This document shows, piece by piece, positions 32,251 through 42,982 of a stretch of 64,000 nt of DNA. The number at the start of each line of letters is the position of its first letter. Within the stretch, counting starts at the first letter, position 1. The DNA is from Sternotherus odoratus. Lineage: Eukaryota > Chordata > Testudines > Kinosternidae. Location of the stretch: assembly GCA_032164245.1 (NCBI GenBank), contig JAVMKO010000001.1, positions 289,609,041 through 289,673,040 of the forward strand, in the 5' to 3' direction. The notes beneath the pieces were generated by a model. The model was not told the origin of the DNA. It did not search any database and saw nothing but the letters and a program-made list of their open reading frames with translations. A program made the position numbers and the translations under genes.

Positions 32251-33164
32251 ATAGGTTCCAAACTCCTCCCACTCCCAGCAACCTTTGCGAGCATTGGTGG
32301 TTAATGACAGCCAACTGGACCGTACCCTACTCCTGATTTCCTGGGGTAATCCACTACCTACTGCAGCTTCTCGGTGTACTTGGGACCAGATCCTGAAAGG
32401 TATTGGGACTCCTAACATTTCTTGAAACCAATGGAAGTTAGGAGCATAAATATCTTTGAGAATCTGGGCCTTGGTTGTGGGTTTTTAACACCCGGTGACA
32501 ATTCATTTTGTCACGCCTACACACAAGGGAAGTTTCTTCTTAAGCCACATTAGTTAGAGCTTGGTTTACGCCCTATGGGTTGATAGCCCTTCCAAAACTC
32601 TTGGGACAAGACAAAAAGAGCAAGTGATCTTGGCTATCTTGATGCTACTTTGCACATCTTAAAGGGGCCTGGTTTCTGGAAGGCAAGAGTCCTGCTCTTT
32701 CTGGAAATCAAGCCCCTTTGAGGAGTCTCTAGCTGGGCACCCAAACTCAGCAACCACTTTTGAAAATCCCTGCCCTGTTGGTTTTGTTTAAATCCTTGCT
32801 ATTGTATCGCTGGCTGGATTTGTTATCCCTATAACAGCCCTCTTTGGCATCCCACTAATGTAAAGATTAAGCATGTTTGCCTTTTCCAGCCAGTCCCAAT
32901 GGACATCTGTTCACATCTCAATCCCCCCTCCCCCAGTAAATAATACTAACACTTAACAATTATGTAGCTATTCTAGCTTTCATCTGCCATCAAATTCGCC
33001 CATGCAAAGGACCAGCACAAGACCTGTGCACCATTTAAGTTCTCAGAGTAGGGCCTTCTACACAGGGGGGGGGGGGGGGGGAGGAATTTCAGCCACAACT
33101 ATTTGGTCTTCGGTTGTAGATTTTCAGATTTTCTAGTCTTCTTGTCTACGTTACAGACGCCAAG
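32251..33164. other. No feature seen except a G run
   Basis: Unique-looking DNA with about 14 consecutive G near 33067. Confidence 0.4.
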
Positions 33165-33300
33165 GAATAAAGCACATCTTTCAGAAAGACATCCAGTTTT
33201 GATCAGAAGACATCAAGAGATGGAGAATCCACCATTTCCCTTGGTAGTTTGTTCCAAGGGTTAATTGTCCTCACTGTTAAAAATACTTCTGAAGCTCACT
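33165..33300 (-). repeat. CR1 LINE 3' region, antisense
   Basis: 'gaaagacatccagttttgat' and 'ttgttccaagggttaattgt' match the antisense CR1 3' UTR also seen at 39740-39840. Confidence 0.55.
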
Positions 33301-33340
33301 GAGCAGTTTGCCTCAGTGGAACCCCATGGAACATTAGTGA

Positions 33341-33545
33341 GAGGTGGGACGGTCCAGTGGTTAGGGCACTAGCCTGGGACCCGGGAATCCAGGTTTAATT
33401 CCCCGCTCTGCTACAAATTTCCTATGTGACCTTGGGCAAGTCACTTAGCCTCTGTACCTTTGTTCCCCACCTATACAATGGGGATAATACCTCCCAAGGT
33501 GTTGTGAGGATAAAGATGATGAAGTGCTCCAATACTGTGGTGCAG
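33341..33545 (+). repeat. MIR SINE, near full length
   Basis: The tRNA-related head 'ggtccagtggttagggcact' (A-box), 'caggtttaattcc' (B-box), core 'tgtgaccttgggcaagtcac' and tail 'caatggggataatacctccc' are all present in order. Confidence 0.8.
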
Positions 33546-33984
33546 GAGGCTGTAAAACAGGGGAAGTGAAGAAATTCTTTTATTCTCTCTCTAAAAGAAG
33601 CAGCACCGTTCCCTAGTCACTTGATTGATGTCAGTAGGCACTCAGCCGCTCTGGTGAGGGGAACGATAGACATACCGAGGCAGAGGGATTTATGGATTTA
33701 CTGCTGATCGTTTAAACGACTCCCCCTCTAGCGCTTGTCACTTGCCTGGTTCTGAATTATTTGCTGTCAAGAATGGATGTTTAAGAAAATGAAGTGCTAG
33801 GCAAGGTCATTCCAGGGGGTGTGTCATCACTCATGGGAGAGATAACGGATTCATTGCTTCCTCCACGGAGCCACCGGGACCAAAAGAGCAAGAGAGTTAC
33901 GTGCAAAGGCCAGAAAACCGCAGCAAGGAAAGCAACTTGTTAAAGCAGCTCTCGGGTGAGGAATGAAATTTCTGGCCCCCAACC

Positions 33985-34200
33985 AGCACAGAGAAAGATT
34001 TATAGACAAGACCATTTTGATCATCAGTTTGACCTCCTGCACAGTGCAAGTCATGGATCTCTGCCTAGTGGTTTCTGCATCGAACCCATGAACTTGTGGC
34101 TAAACAACAGGCTGTCTTACAGGAAGACAAATTCTCCAAATGATGGAGAATTGACCACATCTCTTGTGAAGGGCTGTTCCAGAGATGAATTACTCTGATT
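33985..34200 (-). repeat. CR1 LINE 3' region, antisense
   Basis: 'gtttgacctcctgcacagtg' and the following 'cttacaggaagacaaattct' fit the antisense CR1 tail in diverged form. The rest of 33546-34823 shows nothing else I can name. Confidence 0.45.
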
Positions 34201-34831
34201 GTTGAAAATATCTCTCTCATTTCCAGTTGTGATTACTTCATTTCCCAGCTCTGGGATGTTGTTCTGCCTTTTTGGGGGTAGACTTGAGCTGTTTAGTATC
34301 AGCTATCTTCTCCATGCATCACCAGATAGGAATTACATGGTGCCTGTCATGACAGGGAATCACAGCCCCTGTTAAACAGAAGAGTTTGTTAAAGAAAACA
34401 ACTGCAAACTAAGGGTTGGGCTACTCTGAAAAGTTACATTACCGTGTACCAGACTCTGAGCTAAGAAGCCAGGGCATGGGGACGGCTTCCCAACAGCTCC
34501 ACGCCCCTGAGAGAGTGAAACTGTCACCGGAAGAGTCTCACCTTTAGGATGAAGTTCTGGTGTACAAGTAACTGGGGCAAGGAGCCAGAATTAAGGATGG
34601 GACAAGTGTCTGTGGAGACTGATCAAGCCCTCAGATCGCTACCCCTTCCTACTTCTCCATGTGAGCACCAGTGACACTGCCAAGAATGACCCGGAGTGGG
34701 TCACTGCAGACTATGGCTCTGGGAAGAGGGATAAAGGAGTTTGAGGCGCAAGTCATGTTCTTGTCCGTCCTCCCTGGTGAAGGGAAGTGTTATCTAAATG
34801 CTCAACGGGTTAAGATCAACAAGCACTAAAA

Positions 34832-35508
34832 CAGAGGTGAGCAAACTACAGCATGCGGACCAGATCCAGCCCGCGGGACCATCCTGCTCAGCCCCTGAGC
34901 TCCTGGCCAGGGAGGCTAGTCCCCGGCCTCTCCCCTGCTGTCCCATCTCCCCCACATCCACGCTGCCATGCGGGCACCACTCTGGGGCTGAGTGCTCCTG
35001 CAGGGCAGTGCAGCTGGCTTCAGTCAGGTGGCGCGGCTTCTGGACATGCTGCTCTGAGTGGCGTAGTAAGGGGGCTGGGGCCAGGGCCAGGGGGTTGGAT
35101 AAGGGGTGGGGAGATCAGGGGACAGGGAATGGGGGAAGTTGGATGGGGCGGAGGTTCGAGGGGGGTGATCAGGGGACAGGAAACGGGTGGTCGGATAAGC
35201 GTGACAGTCCCCGGGGGCAGGGGTATGGATGGGGGTTGCAGCAATCAGGGGACAGGGAGTAGGGTGGATAGGGTGTGGGTCCTGGGGTGCAGTTAGGGTG
35301 GGGGGTCTCGGGAGGGGACAGTCTGGGGACAAGGAGTGGGGGGGGGGTGTTGCATGGGTCAGGGAATCTGAGGGGGGCAGTCAGGGGGCAGGAAGTGGAA
35401 GGGGGCAGATAGGGGGCGGAGGCCAGGCTGTTTTGGGAGGCGCAGCCTTCCCTACCGGGCCCTCCATACAGTTTTGCAACCCTGGGCCAAAAGGTTTGCC
35501 CACCCCTG
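34832..35508. mobile_element. hAT element with G-rich interior
   Basis: The ends 'cagaggtgagcaaact' and 'ggtttgcccacccctg' are inverted repeats. The flanks are the perfect 8-bp duplication 'cactaaaa' (34824-34831 and 35509-35516). The 677-bp interior is a degenerate G-rich tandem series ('caggggacaggaaa', 'cagggggcaggaag'). The right half matches the truncated element at 18699-19000 in reverse. No coding capacity. Confidence 0.85.
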
Positions 35509-35516
35509 CACTAAAA

Positions 35517-36824
35517 GCTTCTAATTTGCTATGGTTTAGTGAGACTGGCAACATCAGGGACTCATCTCACTGCTGCAGCTAGTAACTGGCTCCATCTACA
35601 GGCCATATTTAGTGCTGGAAATCTGCCCATCCTCACTGAGCTGAGCTCCCAACACAAAGAGACCAGCATGGGGAGCCTTGGCTTAAGTCCCTCTCTGCTT
35701 GTGGCCTTTACAGTTTCAGGAGAGATTTCCTCAGTGCCTGTTTTTTCCATAAGTTCTTCCCTTATAGCCAAACACTGGGTTGTCCATAATAAACAAGATA
35801 ATTGGAACTAAATCATTAACTCCACTCCCAGGACTTAGGGAGAGAGGGATAAAAAACCCAATTCTTTGCTTTCTCCTTTTTTTCTGTTGCTCTTGATTTA
35901 TATAATTGAGGGAGTCAGAATCAGACCTAACAAATGCTGACTCTAAATGCAGTTAGGCCAAGTGCCTTTCCGATGATTTTCCTGCAGGGACTGCCCTGGG
36001 ATTCCAGAAAACACATTCTTTGAAAAACTTCTGTTTCCAGCAAAGAGACTTTTACAATTCCACTTTCACCAATCCAGAATCTCAGGAGACTCAATGAAGG
36101 CAAAGCTATAAAGTTAGAGCCTTTTTCTCATATGCTTGTTCTCTGCAGTCAAACCTATCTGTGACAACGGGACAAATTCTGATCTCATATCAGAGTTAAT
36201 CAATGCTGACTTCAATGGAATTACTGAATTTACAGTGGCATAACTGAGATCAGAATTTGGCCTTTTATCTAGTTCATTCTGCTTCAAGTTACAGGTCACT
36301 GTTTAAAATACTAACCCATCATCATAGTGAAATAATGAAGACGTGTGAAAGGCCATTTTTCTAAAGTGAATCTCACTGGAAATTATGAGCTCTACTGTAT
36401 CTCTGTTGCTTTGAAAAAATGTCCATCCATATTTTTTTTTAAGTTGCATCCCACTCTAATGATAAGCCAGGACTGCCGCATGGTACATATAACATTGCAT
36501 TAACAGTTCTGCCTTGGATTGTCCACACAGCATTAAGATACAGTTTCTGAACAGCTTGAAGTGTGTTATAACAGACTCATCTAATTTAATGTGGGTCATA
36601 AATACCTTCTCTCTCACATAGACATTTTGGGCAAGATACTCAGCTGGCAAAAATTGGCAGTGTACACCAGCCGAGTATTTGGCCCCTTTTGTATTTCATG
36701 CTTTCAGTAATTCCAATACTGAAGACACTGCTGCCTAGAGGTTAGAACAATGGGCTGAAAATCAGGACCTGCTCAGGCAATATCCCTATTCAACCATGCA
36801 GGTTGAGAACCACTGAACTAGGGA
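35517..36824. other. Mostly unique DNA; hAT terminus relic at its right end
   Basis: No gene is supported. 'caggttgagaaccactg' at about 36798-36814 is an isolated hAT right end, immediately left of the PLE copy. Confidence 0.4.
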
Positions 36825-36879
36825 GGTAACAAAGTCCTGTGGCACCTTAAAGACTAACTATAAAGTTTTGAAGCATGAG

Positions 36880-36915
36880 CTTTCGTGGGCTAATACCCAC
36901 TTCGTCGGATGCAAG
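36880..36915 (-). ncRNA. Hammerhead-like motif of PLE copy 3
   Basis: The plus strand carries 'gctttcgtgggctaatacc' then 'cacttcgtcgg', the inverse of GAAA, stem II and the CCGACGA core. It has the same core change and extra A as the other copies. Together with the coding piece it shows that the motif lies in the 3' non-coding tail of the PLE. Confidence 0.55.
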
Positions 36916-37015
36916 CAGTGGAAGTGTCCAGAGGCAGGTACAGAAAAGTAGGCAAGAACCAGGTGGGAAGTAAAAAGGTTAGTCCAATTAGGCTGAACCA
37001 GCTTGTTATCTCCGA

Positions 37016-37342
37016 TCAGGGAGGGTGGGTTGTTCTTCTAGCATTTGAATGGGGGGTGTGGACATGGAGAGAGGAGAAACTAGTTCTGTAATGAGCGAGC
37101 CATTGTAGGTCTTTGTTCAATCCGAGATTGTTTGTGTTGAATTTGCAAATGAATTGCAGCTCTGCAGTTTCTCTTTGCAGTCTGGACTTGAAGTTTTTTT
37201 GCTGCAGTATGGTGACTTTTAAATCTGTAATTGTGTGTCCAGGCAGGTTGAAGTGTTCCCCTACAGGTTTTTGTATATTGCCATTCCTAATATCTGATTT
37301 GTGTGCATTTATCCTTTTTCTTAGGGACTGTCCAGTTTGGCC
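37016..37342 (-). CDS. PLE GIY-YIG endonuclease domain, C-terminal part, open frame
   Basis: The minus strand is open for 108 codons from the truncation point to a TGA (37016-37018) without a start codon. It begins GQTGQSLRKRINAHKSDI, the part of a GIY-YIG nuclease after the second motif (Y-V-G in the related copy). It continues with KPVGEHFN, then a 'hydrophobic-K-V-T-I-L' strand, RETAELQFI with the expected Glu, and N-TNNLGLNKD with a conserved Asn. In PLEs this nuclease nicks the target for reverse transcription and sits at the C-terminus after the reverse transcriptase. Here the reverse transcriptase and the GIY-YIG strand itself are missing, so the piece cannot work, but it has no stop or shift and must be a young insertion. 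Confidence 0.75.
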   Translation of the reverse strand, partial: GQTGQSLRKRINAHKSDIRNGNIQKPVGEHFNLPGHTITDLKVTILQQKNFKSRLQRETAELQFICKFNTNNLGLNKDLQWLAHYRTSFSSLHVHTPHSNARRTTHPP

Positions 37343-38190
37343 GATGGGAATGAACTAGAGAATGTGTATATAACCCAGGCCTTCTACTGGAAGAAAATCA
37401 GAGCTCCCATAGACCCTGTGCTTCCAGAGCAGGACGATTTAAATTCAGTCTCCACTATTGCTGGGAGGTTCCAGTTGCCCATGGTGAGCAGCATACAAAT
37501 GACAATGGTTAAGCTGCAAATGACTGCAGATTGGGCAGGTTACACAGTCAATGATTTCTCGATGGACGGTTTCATGGGAGTTTTCCAGTCCTTTGGAAAG
37601 CTGACACTTCTCTGTGGATCAGGTTGTGTCTGCCTCCTAGTGGCCATCAGACTCCTCAGGATGCTCGCTAGACCCACTGCATGTGGCCCTTGGGTTCCAT
37701 TCCTCCCCCATAGCTTGGGCCAGGACAGAACACCTCTCCTATCCTGCATCACCCCAGGTGCCCAGGGATCACCCAGTTCCACTAACACACTATTGGCCCC
37801 TCTTTGACTCTCTGTCCCAGGGATCATTCCTCTTCAGTCTCAGGGCCCCACATTTCTCAGGGCAATCACCCCCTTCCCAATCATCAGAAGGGCACAGCTT
37901 GAATACCTGTCCCACCACCCCACTAGGAATGGTCCTTCCTCTAAGGTGGCCTGACAAGCCGTACGTATGCTTAGGGGACAAACTGAGCAGGGGCTCCCTG
38001 CCTCTCCCCTTGGCTGAAATAGCACTCGGCATAGTTTCATGGGCCCTCTCCCATCACACCTAGGTTTTCCACATTGTCAACCCCAGGGGAATTGCCCTTT
38101 GATTGTGAGACTGACTGTGGGAGGGGAACGGTAACTCTTCTGAGCCCTACATCTAGGGCTACCCAGGACTCTCTCCCCTTGAGCACTTCC
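37343..38190. other. Unassigned; possibly internal Gypsy sequence
   Basis: No clear frame. It lies between a PLE and a gag-bearing Gypsy fragment and may be the decayed continuation of the latter. A 30-bp segment at 37444-37473 recurs exactly at 38196-38225. Confidence 0.3.
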
Positions 38191-38227
38191 CCCAGTTCAG
38201 TCTCCACTATTGCTGGGAGGTTCCAAG

Positions 38228-38920
38228 TTAGGTCAACCTCTTCTTCTGATACTTCCCATCCAGCATGCCACTCAGTTCCCTTCGCCTTTGTAGGCCTCTG
38301 CTCTCTCCACCACCTGATCCACACGCGATGACCAAAAATGCTTTACCCAGCTTTGGGCTCCCACAGACAGGTTCTGCAAAAATTGTTCCAGAACCACCTG
38401 GTCCATGACTCTCTCTACAGAGCACATCTGGAAACAGCTACAGGGCTACTAGATACAGATGTGCTCCCCATGGAAATGGCTCAAGAAGAGATGGGTGACA
38501 ATATGCCTCCAGAGTCAGTCCCAGCCTGTCTAAAATGGCTGATTTTTCCTTAGGACACAAGCCAGATTGCTCGTTGCTCAAGGCTCGTTATGCCTATCCC
38601 ATCAGAAAAGGTGCCAACCTGGCCACCCAAGTCAACTCTTTCCAGTCAGACACACTGGCCATTTGCTCAAAGATGGTGAAGAGAGCCTCAGGGTCACCTT
38701 CTAGACCCAACTTCACCGACCCAGGGCTAGGCCTAACTGAGCTCCCCTCTGTAGGATCAACAAGACTCCCTGGAGCCCACGTTCAACGTGGCTCAGAAAC
38801 TGCTTCTGTTGCTGGCACCTGGGAAAATTGCCTGGAGCTGATTCTGCTGTTCCTGTGTTGTTGCTGCATCACCTCCATCAGGCGAAGAACATCCTCCATC
38901 TTTTCCCTTTCACATTAAAA
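38228..38920 (-). pseudogene. Gypsy-type gag with SCAN-like capsid, broken
   Basis: The minus strand encodes, in several frames, pieces of a Gag polyprotein in order: GDPEALFTIFEQMAS (capsid N-terminal region, about 38650-38700), then LTLEAYCHPSL, then HLYLVALWLFPDVL, then VMDQVVLEQFLQNLSVGAQ (38370-38420), then WSSRVDQVVERAEAY. The last parts match the pattern of the SCAN domain, which is thought to derive from the capsid of Gmr1-like Gypsy elements. Stops and shifts break the frame at several places, including after R-E-S and before position 38280. No protease or polymerase piece was recognised. Confidence 0.65.
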
Positions 38921-38929
38921 AAAAACTAA

Positions 38930-39440
38930 GGGGGGGCCCCACCAGATCCTCACCCCCATCCCTGCCCAGCTGTCACGATCTTTTCCATAACTGCTTTTGT
39001 TTTCTCTTCTGCTGCCTCAATTTCCCCTGAGTTCTGGAGGTCAGCCACGTGCTCATGTTCTCCATCATGTGTAGGGCTTCTGCCCTGTTTTCCCAGCATT
39101 GGGAGGAGTCACACTATGCCCACAGGCTGTCCACAGTTTTAATGTCCTACAATAACAAACCCTCATAAATCAATCAGGCTGCAGGGACTCAGAGGCCTCT
39201 CCCCTGGCATCTCCTTCTTCTTCGCCAGTACCTGCCACAGGAGCTAACCACCTTCCTGCTGCCCTCTCCATCTGACTTCTCTCAGCCCCCTGGCTAAAAC
39301 AGCACTTCCCAGCTGGACCTCACAATCCAGCAGGGCTAGCTGGCACCAAGCTCCCTGGTTTTTAAAAGTGCAGACCATCCTGGGAGACTTCTGCTGATCA
39401 GCCTAGCAGTTGGAGCTCATCTCCCGTGTGTCCTACTCAC
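38930..39440 (-). repeat. Gypsy LTR/leader candidate
   Basis: On the minus strand this block lies immediately upstream of the gag pieces, where the 5' LTR and leader should be. It contains 'gtaggacattaaaactgtgg' and several TG/CA pairs, but no pair with a direct-repeat flank could be fixed. Confidence 0.35.
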
Positions 39441-39604
39441 TGACCCAGCTGCATTCGTGCCTTCTAGTCATACCCACGTCCTAGCTGTTAGTTACATGGA
39501 GTCTTTCTGAAATAGATCTGGATATTGAAAATGACAGTGCTCAAAGCTACACTCACGTTACAAGTATAGTGTGCTTACTAATAGCGCTAATGCCTGTGTC
39601 TCAA

Positions 39605-40050
39605 CATTTCATAGCCTTTAAGGGCAGAAGGGACAATTGGACCATCTACTCTGACTTCTTGTATTTCACAGATTATAGAATTTTGTCAAGTTACTCACCA
39701 TTTGAGACCAGCAACCTGTGTTTGGCTAAATCGTATCTTGCAGACAGGCATCCAGTGTTGATCTGAAGACATGAAGAGATTGAGAACCCACCACTTCCCC
39801 TGGTAGTCTGTTCCAGTGGATCATCACCCTCACTTAAAAAATTGGGCCGTATTTCTAATTTGAATTCGTCTGGCTTCAGCTTCCAGCCATTGGTTCTCCT
39901 TATGCTGTTCTCTGCTAGACTAAAATTGTCCTTTGATAACCTGGTATTGGCTCTCCACATGGTACTTACACAGCATAATCAAGTCATCAATCTTATTTTT
40001 GATAAGCTAAACCGACTGAACTTGTGAAGCCTCTCACGAGTAGGCATATT
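39605..40050 (-). repeat. CR1 LINE 3' region, antisense
   Basis: 'ttaagggcagaagggacaat' followed by antisense 3' UTR ('acaggcatccagtgttgatc', 'gtagtctgttccagtggatc', 'cttccagccattggttctcc'). About 450 bp of one 5'-truncated copy. Confidence 0.65.
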
Positions 40051-41410
40051 TCCCCCCAGCTTTGGAATTGTTTTTCTGGCTCTCCTGGCTATTTTGGGTA
40101 AATAGCACTGACAGGAATATGGAACTGACTTTACCGGTGATGAGATACCTTTCTCCACATAGTTCAGCAAGGTGCCCAGAGTTTTTTAGTTGACTGTGGT
40201 GCTGATGGACCAACAACCTTGGAGCTGAACGGGCAAGAACAATGCAAGTCTCTTTCATTCCATGCTGCCCCATCCCTCAATCCCAAAGAGGAAGGCTGAG
40301 AGGGCAGCTTGGCCTTCATACTCCATTTAGCCCCTAGTTTCTCTACCAACATCCCAAGCTGGGGTGACAAGTAGCGCTCATTGTGGTGGTGGATTTCGGA
40401 CGCTTGCCCACTAAGAACTGGGCTGCCACTCACCAAATTCACTTAGCCCCGATTAGCCATCAACTGCTACTCGCTTCAGATCGCTACTAAATAACACCCT
40501 AAGGGGTAGTATGTGTGCAAAAAATCCCGCTGAGCATGGTGTATTTCTCTCTCTTCACTGTATACATGGGCCATTGAATTGTTTTAGGTGATGCGTTCCA
40601 GTTTTTCAGCAGTAGGTGGCAGCACCATTCCAAAGTTACATCCAGTGGCTGGGAGTAGATTCAGCAAAATTCAAAGCGGAAAACAGATGTACATTTTTAT
40701 CCGGGAGGGTAATTAACTATTGGAACAGCTTTCCAAGGGATGTGAGAAATTGGTGATTCCTTGGGGTCTTTTATAACAGTCCGGCACTAGTTCAGTTGTT
40801 GGACTCAAAGCAGGGATGGCTGGGAGCCGTTCTCTGGCCTGTGTGATGGGATGGTCAGTGGGGTCCCGTCTGGCCATGGAAAGGGAAGTTAATGGGAATT
40901 CATGAAAACGTTCAAGGAGGGAATTGCAGAGACTCTTTCTGGAACACAAGCAGGATTCAGAGTCCTAGACAAACCAGCGCTTGGTCCCCCTTTTCCTGTG
41001 TGGGGAGCAAAGCACTCTTACGTGGTTTTGAATGAAGTCACTTACAGAGTACCGGCCATGCCCTCAGCTGGTACAGCCTATGAAGGGCATGCAGAATAGT
41101 TACAAATACTTTCTTTACCTAAAAATGGTAGAAAACCACCTGTCCTCCCTTGCCTTCTGCATCTGAGGTCAGGTCCTGGGTCCGCAAGGTGGAAGGATAG
41201 GTTGTAAATCCTTGATGATGCACTGGCGAGGTGTAGGTGACGGCTAGTGGCATTCTGTTACTTTGTTTCCTGGGCCTGTCCTGTAGTAGGTCACTTCTGG
41301 GTACCCTTCTTGTTCTGTCAATCTGGTTCTTCACATCACCAGGTGGGCACTGTAGTTTTAAGAACACTTGATAGAGATCCTGTGTAGGTGTTTGTCTCTG
41401 TCTGAGGTGA
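40051..41410. other. Mostly unique DNA with a CR1-like scrap
   Basis: At about 40650-40800 'gggaggg taattaactattgg' type sequence followed by 'agctttccaagggatgtgag' resembles a sense CR1 3' part. No gene is supported. Confidence 0.35.
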
Positions 41411-41411
41411 T

Positions 41412-42234
41412 CTGAAAAATACTATTTCTTTGATCATTTTTCCAGTGCAAATATTTGTAATATAAAATATAAAGTGAGCACTTGGTATTCTGTGTTGTAA
41501 TTCAAATCAATATATTTGAAAATGTAGAAAAACATCCAAAAATATGTAATACATTTCAGTTGGTATTCTATTATTCAACAGTGCGATTAATTGCAATTAA
41601 TTTTTTTGAGTTAATCACGTGAGTTAACTGCAATTAATCGACAGCCCTAGTATTATTTAAATTCAGAATAAGAAGCCAGTCGCCAGGGCAGGCCAACAGG
41701 GATAATCAGTCCAAACCCAGGTCCAGTGAAGTTTTTACTGGGGGCGGGGTACAGAAAAAGTGCAACAGTTTGTGCTGCTTCTCTTCCCGTTTTAGTTTCA
41801 CACTTCGCTGCAACTTTCCGTTTCCACATACAAGCACAAGTCCCCACCTTCCCTGAGAATAGCTACGCTTGCAGCATTTCCAGTGCCACCAAAATGAGGA
41901 AGCTTCGGAAGTCACACGGAAAAGCCTGTTGCCAGACAACTTCCACCCCAATGCGATTTAGGAAGTACCTTATCTTCTCCCAGCCCTCGCACATTGCTGC
42001 TGGCCTCTCTGAAAACATCCACTCAGTGGGCAGCGGCAGTCAAAAAAGTGAACAGAATCTTGGGAATCATTAAAAAAAGGAGAGAGAGTGAGACAGAAAA
42101 TATCATATTGCCTGTAGATACATCCATGGGACCCCCACATCTTGAATACTGCCTGCAGCTGTGGTTGCCCCATCTCAAAAAAGATATATTGGAACTGGAA
42201 AAGGTTCAGAAAAGGGAAACAAAAATGATTAGGG
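41412..42234 (+). repeat. Left arm of a large inverted duplication
   Basis: Three blocks in order: antisense 'ttaatcg'-type repeat (41412-41650), a roughly 350-bp middle block (41650-42005), and a sense CR1 ORF2 3' segment (42005-42234, 'gaacagaatcttgggaatca', 'ccacatcttgaatactgcct'). The same three blocks in mirror order lie at 46100-46921. Confidence 0.75.
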
Positions 42235-42554
42235 CCGTGGAATGGCCTCCGCCCCAGCCAGGGGCCACCAGGCAGCGCTGCAGAGTAGCGACCGGAAGGG
42301 GCCGTCGTTAAAAGCTGCTCCCAGCCTGGATTCCTGCCTGCCAGGAAGAGTGGTAGAATGTGCCAGGGGGGGCAGGTGCCGCAGGAGGACAATGCCCCCC
42401 CCCCCAAGTAACATGGGGCAGGGAGAGCATAGTGGTCCTGGGCTGGGCGCAGGGATGATACGTGTGACCTGCCCTTTAGATTGTGCCCCTCTCATTATGG
42501 GGAGGCACCAATTTTGGGGTACCCTCAGAGAAGGGGGCAGAACAGGGGTGGGAC
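42235..42554. other. No feature seen
   Basis: GC-rich DNA with a C10 run near 42400. No supported gene. Confidence 0.3.
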
Positions 42555-42675
42555 TAGGGTGACCAGATGTTTCAATATTATAGTTACAGTCCCGATATTT
42601 GGGGCTTTGTCTTATGTAGGCACCGCTTACCTTCCCCCCCCTCGTCCAGATTTTTCACACTTGTCTGGTCACCCT
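42555..42675. mobile_element. MITE with TAGGGTGACCAGA ends
   Basis: The ends 'tagggtgaccagatg' and 'tctggtcaccct', with interior 'acagtcccgatatttggggc' and 'cagatttttcacac', match the element at 21777-21899. The right flank does not give a clean duplication. Confidence 0.65.
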
Positions 42676-42982
42676 GCGTGGGGGTGGGGCATTGGGGGAA
42701 GAGGCCTAGGACAGAGCAGGGGGTCAAGCACCCCCCAGGAAATCTGGAAGTTGGTGCCTATGCTCCTAGGTGGGCAGGGTGGTACTGGTGGTGGCAAAGG
42801 CCGCCGGGCGGACATGTGGAAGGCCTGGCTGTGAGGGAAGAGTGTGCCCAGCAGCTCACTGGTCACCAGCAGGGGCCCATTGACTGTTCTTCCCTGGGGC
42901 CTGGAATTGCTGTCAGTGGGCCTGCCTCTGTCATAACCTACCTTCCCCAGTTGTCCGAGTTTAGCCCACAGGAGAGCTAGGA

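Larger units (their letters stand above)
36825..37342 (-). mobile_element. Penelope-like element, 3' 0.5 kb with GIY-YIG frame
   Basis: The minus strand holds the PLE 3' part in its natural order: the C-terminal coding part (37342-37016), a 3' UTR, the hammerhead-like motif (36880-36915) and the tail with 'ccacaggactttgttacctc'. It is 5'-truncated at 37342, where similarity to the copy at 49240-49722 stops. The tail is nearly identical to those at 10124 and 30512. Confidence 0.8.

Noticed and set aside
30946..32314. Three overlapping minus-strand frames of 327-421 codons rich in Pro, Leu, Ala and Ser
   Set aside because: They exist in all three frames because the underlying minisatellite has no stops; the region is bounded by hAT ends and has no domain or splice signals.
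37337..37807. 156-codon plus-strand frame starting MADGNELENVY
   Set aside because: No recognisable domain; it begins at the truncated edge of a PLE and runs through unassigned DNA.
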